Of a stretch of DNA of 64,000 nt, positions 9,324 to 16,656 are shown one piece after another. Origin of the DNA: Brotonthovivens ammoniilytica (GTDB taxonomy: Bacteria > Bacillota > Clostridia > Lachnospirales > Lachnospiraceae); NCBI RefSeq assembly GCF_025566885.1, contig NZ_JAOQJQ010000001.1:124001-188000 (forward strand). Reading direction: 5' to 3'. The notes beneath the pieces are model-generated. The model did not search any database, was not told where the DNA came from, and saw only the letters and a list, made by a program, of their open reading frames with translations. How positions within the stretch are numbered: the first letter of the stretch is position 1; every line of letters starts with the position of its first letter. Position numbers and translations under genes: made by a program.

Positions 9324-9426
9324 ATGCCAAAAGAGATGGATTTTTTTACTGGAACATATTGAACGGATTGAGAATGCATATGAAGATATTGACAGATTGA
9401 TGAGTGAAAGAGGTGATTCCATATAA
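9324..9426 (+). pseudogene. Frameshifted small gene upstream of 9423
   Basis: AGGAGAG at 9311-9317 precedes ATG 9324. The reading frame stops after 12 codons, but removing one T from the seven-T run at 9341-9347 gives a continuous 33-residue product. That product begins MPKEMDFLLEHIERIE and ends MSERGDSI at the TAA at 9424. The corrected product is helical and charged; I cannot assign it to a family. Its stop overlaps the presumed start of the next gene, as in a translationally coupled pair. Either the gene is broken or slippage on the T run restores the frame. Confidence 0.45.
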
Positions 9427-9836
9427 TTATTATCGCATGTGTGGATGAAAATCTTGGTATGGCATTTCATAACCGCCGCCAGAGCCGCGATCGTGAAGTG
9501 ACAAAGCGAATTCTTCAGATCTGTGGAAAGAAAAAGCTGTGGATGGAGCCGTACAGTGAAAAACTGTTTGCAGAGGAGCTGCCAGAGGTGTGGCAGAGCA
9601 GTGAAGGGTTTCTAAAGCAAGCAGGTGACGGAGAAGTTTGTTTTACGGAGAGAATTTCTCCCAATGAAGCAGTGGAAAAAATAGAGGAACTGATATTGTT
9701 TGAGTGGAACCGGACTTATCCTGCAGACCTGAGACTGAATCTGAATTTGTCTGAATGGAAGCTGGCAGAGCAGGAAGACTTTCCGGGTTTTTCCCATGAA
9801 AAGATTACACAAAAAAGATATATAAAAAAGAGGTAG
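9423..9836 (+). CDS. Small cytoplasmic protein of unknown function, non-standard or mutated start
   Basis: The protein reads IIIACVDENLGMAFHNRRQSRD at its N-terminus, resembling a Firmicutes family often loosely labelled 'ribonuclease Z' that I recall as beginning with M before IIIACVD. Here that codon is ATA (9423-9425), placed 7 nt after an AGGTG ribosome binding site. The next in-frame start is GTG 9441, which would cut the conserved first strand. No metallo-beta-lactamase HxHxDH motif is present, so RNase Z activity is not supported. From ATA the product is 137 aa. It is followed 3 bp later by a secreted nuclease gene, probably co-transcribed. Confidence 0.6.
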   Translation: MIIIACVDENLGMAFHNRRQSRDREVTKRILQICGKKKLWMEPYSEKLFAEELPEVWQSSEGFLKQAGDGEVCFTERISPNEAVEKIEELILFEWNRTYPADLRLNLNLSEWKLAEQEDFPGFSHEKITQKRYIKKR

Positions 9837-9839
9837 GAT

Positions 9840-10817
9840 ATGAAAATACGCAGGATGAAATGGATGGGACTTGCAGCTGTAATTGTCAGTTTCGGGCTTT
9901 TGGCCGGCTGTGGTTCTTTGGAACATACAAAAAATGCCGCTAATACAGGCGGAAATAAGAACCAGTGGGAAGCATCCCAAGACATAGAGAAAGAAGCAGT
10001 TTCTTTATCTGAGATCCCGGAATATGACGGAGAACCTTATATTGAGATTAACAGCAATGAGCCGGATTTTACAGAGGATGAACTAACAACGCAATCTTTT
10101 GAAGACTACAGCGATCTGGATGAACTTGGAAGATGCGGTGAAGCAAATGCAAGTATCGGGAAAGATCTGATGCCAACTGAAAAACGGGGAAGTATCGGCC
10201 AGGTAAAGCCTTCTGGATGGCATACGGTGAAATATGATATTGTAGATGGCAAATATCTTTATAATCGGTGCCACCTTATCGGCTATCAGCTGACAGCGGA
10301 AAATGCCAATGAAGAAAATCTGATAACCGGTACCAGATATATGAATGTAGATGGAATGCTTCCTTTTGAAAATATGGTGGCAGACTATGTAAAGGAAACC
10401 GGGAATCACGTGATGTACCGTGTGACACCCATATATCAGGGGGATGATCTGGTTGCCAGCGGCGTACATATGGAAGCGATGTCTGTGGAAGATCAGGGAG
10501 AAGATATCAGTTTCAATGTATATGTGTATAATGTACAGCCGGGAATTACCATAGACTATTCTGATGGGGACAGCAGTGTAAGCAGTGAAAAAAATGAAAA
10601 TCAGCAGTCCGGTCAGGATAAAAAGCAAATAGAAGAAAAAAAGGATACTTCCGGTCAGTCCCAGGAAAAGGTGGAAATCAGAGGAAATAAAAATTCCAAA
10701 ATTTATCACTGTAAAGGCCAGGCAGCTTATGAAGAGATGGAAGACTCTAAAAATCTGGTGGTGTTTTCCTCGGAACAGGAGGCGAAAGACGCCGGATATC
10801 GAAAAGCAAAACGATAA
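9840..10817 (+). CDS. Secreted DNA/RNA non-specific endonuclease lipoprotein
   Basis: A lipoprotein signal peptide (basic start, hydrophobic core, lipobox LLAGC with Cys24) anchors this 325-aa protein outside the cell. The nuclease core contains NRCHLIGYQL with the presumed catalytic His145, followed by ENLITGTRYMNVDGMLPFEN, as in the EndA-type beta-beta-alpha-metal nucleases, where the motif is usually DRGH/NRGH. A Lys/Glu/Gln-rich linker (about 242-280) joins a C-terminal segment with NKNSKIYHCKG that resembles the metal-binding tail seen on secreted nucleases. Likely roles are nucleic-acid scavenging or DNA uptake. The family call is good; the role is inferred. Confidence 0.88.
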   Translation: MKIRRMKWMGLAAVIVSFGLLAGCGSLEHTKNAANTGGNKNQWEASQDIEKEAVSLSEIPEYDGEPYIEINSNEPDFTEDELTTQSFEDYSDLDELGRCGEANASIGKDLMPTEKRGSIGQVKPSGWHTVKYDIVDGKYLYNRCHLIGYQLTAENANEENLITGTRYMNVDGMLPFENMVADYVKETGNHVMYRVTPIYQGDDLVASGVHMEAMSVEDQGEDISFNVYVYNVQPGITIDYSDGDSSVSSEKNENQQSGQDKKQIEEKKDTSGQSQEKVEIRGNKNSKIYHCKGQAAYEEMEDSKNLVVFSSEQEAKDAGYRKAKR

Positions 10818-10999
10818 AAAGTGCTGCCGGATAAAAGCTGTTATGATTTTCTGTTATTAGTGTGATAAGCAATAGGGATTTAAAGAAAAGATTTGTTTCT
10901 GATAAAATAATTAAAGTAAAAAGAAAAGTATATAGTACCAGTTGGTTTGTGGTATTTAAGCAGTTTATCGGGAATTGGTAAAATTATGAGGTGCAGAAA

Positions 11000-12586
11000 G
11001 TGACAATAAAAGAAATTTTAGATAGAAGCAGTAAAATAGATCAGTTTTGCCAAAAGTATTCCCTGGCAAACCAGGAAGTAAACATCTTTGGGACATTGAA
11101 GTATGAAGCGGAGAACATTGGGGAATTAATGGAAAATGTAATTTATGTTACAGATACTGAGAAACTTCCTAAAAAGCTGCAGGGAACAGGATATTATAAC
11201 TTTTTAATATGTGTAAATGATCTAAGTAAAAACCTTGATCTTTCTAATATGATCAAATCCAGGTGCAATATATTATTTACACTGCAGAAAAAGGATGAAG
11301 CTTTGTCTAAAGTAGAACATATATTATTTGATGAGCGCAGAATAGAGTCTGCTATGAGACGTATTACAGAAGCTTTGTTTGCATCCGGGCTGAAAAAAAT
11401 GATAGAGGTTGGAGCTGAGCAGATTAAATGTCCTTTGATGCTGGTAAAAAGCTCTGGTGAAATTATTGAAAAAAATATTGGGATCGTACCAGAGAATATA
11501 TGCGGGCAATTTAAGCGCTTTTGGACAGAGAATACGGCAGATGGATTAATATCTCTGGCAGATAATTGTGAAGAAGATACCGAATATTTATCTTCGAAAA
11601 GAATTCCGGGAGCTCGTGTTTTTCAATTATTTGATGGAAATATAATGGTGATTGTACTTCCAATTCGGATCAGTAAAATTGAGGTTGGAAAGCTTTTTGG
11701 TTTTTTTGAACCTGGAGAATTTCCAGGTTTAGAATGTGAACTTTTGTATAGACTGTCTTTGGTGATTGGGGATGAATTGCAAAGACATAACAATTATCAT
11801 ATCGGAAGGCGGCAGAGATATATAAATTTTATGTGGATGATTTTGGAGGGAAAATATCCAAATATGCAGGCTATTCAAAGTTCTATGGATGAGCTGGGAA
11901 TTTCCTTTAAAGGAAAATGCAGAATCTGTGTGCTTCATATTGTTAATGACAATGATGAATTAATTTATATCAATGATATGCTGGATATTATAAGTTCACA
12001 GGTTGCTGCCAGAATGCCTCATGTATTATGGATTATACATAATAATGAACTGGTACTGTTATTTAATATTGAAAAGAATGCAGATATTTCCGATGCAGAT
12101 TATAATTTTTTATATAAATTGACAAAGGATAATAATATTTCAGCAGGTATGAGTTACGAGTTTTATTCCCTGGCAGGAGCAGGACAATTATACTGGCAGG
12201 CAAAGCAGGCCGCAGAGTTTGGACATGAACTTTTAGGAAAGCGATTGACTAAGTTTGAAGAAGTATCTCATTTTTCAATGTTTCAGCTGATTCAAAAAAA
12301 CATGGATCCCATGGTGTATGTTGATCCAGGGCTGATGCAGCTGTTGAATGAAGGGAAGGAAAATGTGCATGAATCTTTTAATACTCTGTATTGGTATTTG
12401 AAGTATGGAGGAAACACAAATGAAGTTGCAGCTAAAACTCATATGCACCGCAATACGGTACTCTATCGTGTAGATAAACTTCATCAAAGAATGAATTTTG
12501 ATTTGAATAATGGAATTTCTGTAATGAAATTAATGTTATCATTTGAGATTTTAAAATATTTAAAATTGTTTCAGCCTGATGAATAA
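11000..12586 (+). CDS. PucR/CdaR-type transcriptional regulator
   Basis: This 528-aa protein has an N-terminal PucR-like sensing region (TIKEILDRSSKI onward), a central GAF-like/CdaR region, and a C-terminal PucR helix-turn-helix. That last part is seen in VAAKTHMHRNTVLYRVDKLHQRMNFDL near the end. GTG 11000 is preferred over GTG 10991 because GAGGTG (10988-10993) lies 6 nt before it. Regulators of this family usually activate catabolic operons. It sits just upstream of the ACP operon, separated by a terminator and a promoter with a strong palindrome, so it is the best local candidate to control that operon. No ligand can be inferred. Confidence 0.85.
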   Translation: MTIKEILDRSSKIDQFCQKYSLANQEVNIFGTLKYEAENIGELMENVIYVTDTEKLPKKLQGTGYYNFLICVNDLSKNLDLSNMIKSRCNILFTLQKKDEALSKVEHILFDERRIESAMRRITEALFASGLKKMIEVGAEQIKCPLMLVKSSGEIIEKNIGIVPENICGQFKRFWTENTADGLISLADNCEEDTEYLSSKRIPGARVFQLFDGNIMVIVLPIRISKIEVGKLFGFFEPGEFPGLECELLYRLSLVIGDELQRHNNYHIGRRQRYINFMWMILEGKYPNMQAIQSSMDELGISFKGKCRICVLHIVNDNDELIYINDMLDIISSQVAARMPHVLWIIHNNELVLLFNIEKNADISDADYNFLYKLTKDNNISAGMSYEFYSLAGAGQLYWQAKQAAEFGHELLGKRLTKFEEVSHFSMFQLIQKNMDPMVYVDPGLMQLLNEGKENVHESFNTLYWYLKYGGNTNEVAAKTHMHRNTVLYRVDKLHQRMNFDLNNGISVMKLMLSFEILKYLKLFQPDE

Positions 12587-12604
12587 TCAGAAAAAATAAA
12601 AAAT

Positions 12605-12659
12605 GCCCCGGCAGCAGGAAACAGTGAATACTGTAAGAAATGCTGTCGGGGCTTTTTTT
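12605..12659 (+). terminator. Strong intrinsic terminator after the PucR-type gene
   Basis: A 12-bp stem GCCCCGGCAGCA (12605-12616) / TGCTGTCGGGGC (12641-12652) is followed by seven T. It isolates the regulator from the catabolic operon. Confidence 0.9.
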
Positions 12660-12754
12660 GTTTTGCGAGACTTGAATTGTATTTGTATGAAATGAACGGC
12701 AGACATTGTTTTTCTGCACAAAAATAAGCGGTAATGCCTTGAGTTTTTAAGATG

Positions 12755-12791
12755 TAGTTACATTGTTGTAACTAATGTTCAATGTTATATT
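12755..12791 (+). promoter_or_regulatory. Promoter with overlapping 20-bp palindromic operator for the ACP operon
   Basis: TAGTTACATTGTTGTAACTA (12755-12774) is a perfect 8+4+8 inverted repeat. Its centre provides a -35, TTGTTG (12763-12768), 17 bp from a -10, TATATT (12786-12791). A second smaller repeat, GTTAT...ATAAC, surrounds the -10. The ACP gene starts 64 bp downstream. A dimeric regulator binding here would overlap the -35 box and so could repress. I found no second copy in the window. Confidence 0.65.
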
Positions 12792-12855
12792 TTGAATAAC
12801 AAAAACAAAAATGTAAATTTATACATTGAAAAAATGAAAGGAAAGGGTAAGTGAT

Positions 12856-13101
12856 ATGACAATCCAGGAAGAAGTATGCCAGGCGCTGGCAAAAAAATGC
12901 GCGGAAATTTTTAATGTGAATGAAGCGGATTTGGGGCCGGAAACCAGATTTGTGGAGGACTTGGGAGCAAAATCAACAAACTACGTGCAGCTGAGCGCGA
13001 TGCTGGAAGACATGTACGACCTGGAAGTTCCATATATGGAATTTCACAGAAAGAAAACTTTTGCAGAAGCAGGAGAATATATTAACAGTTTATTTGATTA
13101 G
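12856..13101 (+). CDS. Acyl carrier protein, stand-alone
   Basis: This 81-aa acidic protein has the four-helix ACP pattern. The phosphopantetheine attachment serine is Ser40 within DLGAKSTNYVQL, where the usual Asp-Ser-Leu is Lys-Ser-Thr. There is no fatty-acid synthesis gene nearby; the following genes are an acyl kinase and redox enzymes, and a phosphopantetheinyl transferase lies 9 kb downstream. It is therefore probably a pathway-specific carrier holding an acyl intermediate as a thioester. It has its own promoter and a ribosome binding site (GGAAAGGG), and precedes the kinase by 24 bp. Confidence 0.88.
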   Translation: MTIQEEVCQALAKKCAEIFNVNEADLGPETRFVEDLGAKSTNYVQLSAMLEDMYDLEVPYMEFHRKKTFAEAGEYINSLFD

Positions 13102-13125
13102 GATACCGAAGAGGAGAAAACAGCA

Positions 13126-14274
13126 ATGAAGAAAGACTATAAGGTATTCGTAATCAATCCGGGTTCCACATCAACAAAAGTTGCGATGTTTGAGAATGAG
13201 AAGAAAATTTTTCAGACGAATGTAGACCATCCTGTCAGTGAATTGGATAAATGCCAGGAAATACCTGATCAGCTGCCCCTTCGGCTGGGGACGATAAAAA
13301 ACGCGTTGACGGATGCCGGCGTAAGCCTGGATGGAATTGACGCCATTGCAACGCGTTCCGGCAGTCTTGCGGGCCTGGAGGGCGGCGTATATTCTGTTAA
13401 TGAGAAGCTGTTGGAGGACAGTTTTACAAATAAATATGTAAAACATCCGAATTCACTGGGACCTACGATTGCGAAAAAACTGCAGGAAGAATACGGAGGA
13501 GAAATATTCTGCGTAAATCCTCCGGATGTAGATGAATTATGTGATTACGAAAGGGTCTGCGGTTTTCATGAATTTGCCCGTGTCAGCAGAGGGCACCCGT
13601 TGAATCATAAAGAAAACTGTATTCGGTATGCACAGACACAGGGAAAAACCTATGAGGAAATGAATTTGATTGTGTGCCATCTTGGCGGTGGGGTTACTGT
13701 AGGGGCACACCAAAAGGGGAAGATGTTCTGCGTAAACGATGGCATTAACGGCGACGGTCCGATGGCGCCTACCAGAGCAGGATGGCTTCCGGCGACATCA
13801 TTGGTTAAAATGTGTTTTTCGGGAGATTATGCAGAGAAGGAAATTATGGACCGCATTACAAAGAAAGGAGGATTAATAGACCATTTAGGAACGGCGGATG
13901 CTAGAGAAATTGTCTCCAGAATAAAAGAGGGAGACAAGTATGCGGAGTTAATTTATAATGCATTTATCTGGCAGATTGCCAAAGCAGTTGGCGGCTGTGC
14001 GGCTGCAATGAAAGGAGAAGTTGACGCAATTATTTTGACGGGGGGTATTGCTTATGACACATATCTGACAGGTCATTTAAAAGAATATATCAGCTGGATT
14101 GCTCCGGTTGAGGATTCCCCGGGAGAATTAGAAATGGAAGGTCTTGCGTCAGGAGCCATACGTGCTATGGAAGGAGTTGAGGAGATAAAGGTCTATACAG
14201 GTATTCCTGTATGGTCAGGATTTTCTTGTGCACCTGTGTTTCATGGAGATAAAAGTAGTGTAAGGTATTATTAA
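13126..14274 (+). CDS. Butyrate kinase-family acyl kinase
   Basis: A member of the acetokinase/butyrate kinase fold (ASKHA), 382 aa, interconverting a carboxylate plus ATP with an acyl phosphate plus ADP. Conserved stretches are INPGSTSTK (nucleotide-binding start), GHPLNHKENC, VCHLGGGVTVGAH, DGINGDGPMAPTRAG and AIILTGGIAYD. These match butyrate/branched-chain fatty acid kinase (Buk) rather than AckA. Length is slightly above the usual ~355 aa because of a C-terminal extension. With the phosphate acyltransferases downstream it could make ATP from an acyl-CoA or activate an incoming acid. Chain-length preference is unknown. Confidence 0.88.
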   Translation: MKKDYKVFVINPGSTSTKVAMFENEKKIFQTNVDHPVSELDKCQEIPDQLPLRLGTIKNALTDAGVSLDGIDAIATRSGSLAGLEGGVYSVNEKLLEDSFTNKYVKHPNSLGPTIAKKLQEEYGGEIFCVNPPDVDELCDYERVCGFHEFARVSRGHPLNHKENCIRYAQTQGKTYEEMNLIVCHLGGGVTVGAHQKGKMFCVNDGINGDGPMAPTRAGWLPATSLVKMCFSGDYAEKEIMDRITKKGGLIDHLGTADAREIVSRIKEGDKYAELIYNAFIWQIAKAVGGCAAAMKGEVDAIILTGGIAYDTYLTGHLKEYISWIAPVEDSPGELEMEGLASGAIRAMEGVEEIKVYTGIPVWSGFSCAPVFHGDKSSVRYY

Positions 14275-14297
14275 TATAAAAGAATTGGGGGATAAAA

Positions 14298-15608
14298 ATG
14301 AATACATCAAAAGGTTCTGTTAGTCTAAATTTTGGAATCCGTGGTTGGCTGGTTATTATATACTGTTTTTTATCTTTTGTAATCGGGGGAGCGTTTCTTG
14401 GAGTTTGGCAGATCACCATCACAGAAAATGCGCAGACATTGGGTTGGAATACAACAGCATTATTTTCTCTGACAAATGTGGCCGGTATTATCATGTGCTT
14501 ATTTGAGATGTGGCTTAGCCGAATGCTTATAAAAGCAAAGGTGAATATTGCCAGAGTTGGTATTATTATGTTTGCCATTTATGTAATTGCCTGTCTGATT
14601 ATGCGGCTGGCAATTACAGATGTCGTGATTTTTAACCTGATGTTCGTTATTTGTTATATTACGACAAACGGACAAAGTATGATGGTAAACGGTGTTCTGG
14701 TAGGAAACTGGTGGCCAAGACGCCGTGGAATGGTAATCGGCCTTACGACGGTGGGGGTACCTGTGGGAAGCGCCTTTGGAAATGGTTTCTACATGGCATT
14801 TGCCAAAATAGCAGGTCCGCAAAATGTATACTTTATTTATGCACTGGCAGGATTGGTCATTTGTGCGCTTGGCATATTCTTTATCCGTTCTTATCCGGAA
14901 CAGGTAGGCGCGTATCCGGATAATGATAAGACACTGGACAGGGAGGCAATGAAAAAAGAGTTTGCCAAAATGCAGGAAATGCAGAAGAGGAATCCGTGGA
15001 ATTTGAAAAGAATTTTAAGTACGCCGCAGGTATGGCTGATTGTTCTGCTGGGCTTTGTTACTTTTAATTCCAACGGAATCTTTATGATGCAGTCCATGAA
15101 CCGACTGGTTGTATATGGACCGCTTGAAATGCCGGAAGCAATGGTACTGATGACAATCGCCAGCGTGGTGGCAATTTTCGGTTCTCCGTTGTGCGGAGTG
15201 ATTGATTCTAAATTCGGCACTAAGGTATCGGCTGTCTTTATCTGTATTTTAGCGTTGGTATGTACTGTTTTGCAGCTTCCAGGAACCTATACTTCGATTA
15301 TGATAGGTATGATTTTCTTTGGTATTGTAATGGGAGGCGCTTCCAATGTGGTGGTAAGTCTGGCTTCCGATGCATTTCCAAGAGATTCGTCAGGCAGGGC
15401 ATTTTCCATTATTCAGCCGGTTATGCATTTGATTACAATGGGAGTGAATGAAATGTATCTGCTGATAGGCGGAAAAGTACATAATTATATGCCGGTATAT
15501 GCGATATATATTGTTCTTTTGATTGTGACAATTATTATTTTTGGCGCTAAATATAATCCGCAGATTGTGAGGGATCTGGACGCAAAACTAAAAGCAGAAT
15601 GTAAATAA
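14298..15608 (+). CDS. Major facilitator superfamily transporter
   Basis: A 436-aa protein with about 12 hydrophobic segments and an MFS loop (NWWPRRRGMVIGL, about residues 137-149) in the place of the OFA/monocarboxylate family's W-x3-RG-x-A/V-G signature. The central cytoplasmic loop (about 205-235) is charged. It is 23 bp after the acyl kinase gene and probably in one operon, so its cargo is probably the acid or precursor handled here. A second OFA-like carrier lies at 31783. Confidence 0.85.
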   Translation: MNTSKGSVSLNFGIRGWLVIIYCFLSFVIGGAFLGVWQITITENAQTLGWNTTALFSLTNVAGIIMCLFEMWLSRMLIKAKVNIARVGIIMFAIYVIACLIMRLAITDVVIFNLMFVICYITTNGQSMMVNGVLVGNWWPRRRGMVIGLTTVGVPVGSAFGNGFYMAFAKIAGPQNVYFIYALAGLVICALGIFFIRSYPEQVGAYPDNDKTLDREAMKKEFAKMQEMQKRNPWNLKRILSTPQVWLIVLLGFVTFNSNGIFMMQSMNRLVVYGPLEMPEAMVLMTIASVVAIFGSPLCGVIDSKFGTKVSAVFICILALVCTVLQLPGTYTSIMIGMIFFGIVMGGASNVVVSLASDAFPRDSSGRAFSIIQPVMHLITMGVNEMYLLIGGKVHNYMPVYAIYIVLLIVTIIIFGAKYNPQIVRDLDAKLKAECK

Positions 15609-15644
15609 TCGGCGGCAGAATGGAAAGGAAAAAGGAAGATAAAA

Positions 15645-16601
15645 ATGAAAAAAATTACGGCATTTTGCGCTGGACGCAGAAACGGAAACAGTGAAACCTT
15701 TACCAAGGCGGCGTTGATGGCCGCAGAGCAGGCGGGAGTGGAGGTAGAATTAATCCGTTTGAATGAATGTGATTTGAAACCATGTTTGGGATGCCCCACA
15801 GCACCTTGTCTGGTAAAAGGACCTGATTGCTGTCCCCATCATGACGACGGAGCCTGGCTGGTGGAAAAACTTCTGGACTGTGACGGATACCTGATGGCAG
15901 CGCCGGTATGGTGCCTATCACCGGCGGGAATTGTATCTGTGTTTCGGGATCGTGTCATTGGTCCGAAATTGGACCCGCAGGGATTTAAAATGTTTGGAAG
16001 AGTTCCGGAATGGGTAAAAGGAAGAGTAAAAGAACGTCCCGGCGCGCTGATTTCTGTAGGTGGCGCGGGAACTGAAAACTGGACGAGTCTGGGACTTCCA
16101 ACATTATATACAACAACATTTACGCCTCAGACAAATGTGGTAGACCATATGAATGTAACGGAAGTTGCAGATATGGGAGCTGCGGTACTTCGTGATGATT
16201 TAATAGAGCGTGCCAAAAATCTGGGAGAGCATCTGGCATATGCAGTGCTCCATATGGACGAAGAACCTGCAAAATGGATGGGAGACGACACGCCCACAGC
16301 ATGTCCGAACTGCCATCAGAATCTGTTAATTATGCATCCGGGCACTAATCAATGTGAGTGTGCGGTATGCGGGAAATTTGGCACGGTTTCCATGACTGAT
16401 AATAAGCTGTCTTTTGTTTTTGAAGACACCGATATCAATGACAGACTGGCTCCGGCGGGAAAACTGACACATGGACAGGAGATTTTCCGGATAAAAAGGG
16501 AAATTTATGAGCCGAATAAAGAAAAAATTCCGGAAAAGTGGCAGCCATATAAAGATTATAATGCGTGTATAACAACGGCGCCGTCCAGACAGAAAGCATA
16601 A
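15645..16601 (+). CDS. NADPH-dependent FMN reductase / iron-sulfur flavoprotein-like protein
   Basis: A 318-aa flavodoxin-fold protein. The N-terminus CAGRRNGNSETFTKA matches the FMN phosphate loop of the FMN_red/Isf family. The compact cysteine cluster CLGCPTAPCLVKGPDCC (about 46-62) would bind a [4Fe-4S] cluster as in archaeal Isf. Uniquely, a zinc-ribbon-like tail follows (CPNCHQNLLIMHPGTNQC and then CAVC, about 220-242). It probably passes electrons one or two at a time to the neighbouring flavoenzymes. A terminator follows at 16615. Confidence 0.8.
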   Translation: MKKITAFCAGRRNGNSETFTKAALMAAEQAGVEVELIRLNECDLKPCLGCPTAPCLVKGPDCCPHHDDGAWLVEKLLDCDGYLMAAPVWCLSPAGIVSVFRDRVIGPKLDPQGFKMFGRVPEWVKGRVKERPGALISVGGAGTENWTSLGLPTLYTTTFTPQTNVVDHMNVTEVADMGAAVLRDDLIERAKNLGEHLAYAVLHMDEEPAKWMGDDTPTACPNCHQNLLIMHPGTNQCECAVCGKFGTVSMTDNKLSFVFEDTDINDRLAPAGKLTHGQEIFRIKREIYEPNKEKIPEKWQPYKDYNACITTAPSRQKA

Positions 16602-16614
16602 ACATAATTTATCA

Positions 16615-16641
16615 GGGACCGCATTTGGCGGTCCCGTTTTT
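16615..16641 (+). terminator. Intrinsic terminator inside the catabolic operon
   Basis: An 8-bp perfect stem GGGACCGC/GCGGTCCC (16615-16622, 16628-16635) with 5-nt loop and T run. It lies 15 bp before the next gene, so it may set a lower expression level for the downstream redox genes. Confidence 0.8.
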
Positions 16642-16656
16642 AATAGGAGGAATATT

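Noticed and set aside
9423..9836. Small protein as true ribonuclease Z
   Set aside because: It lacks the HxHxDH zinc motif and is far too short.
10083..10709. A 208-codon - strand frame
   Set aside because: It is the complement of the nuclease gene, rich in Ile/Phe/His from reverse reading of acidic codons.
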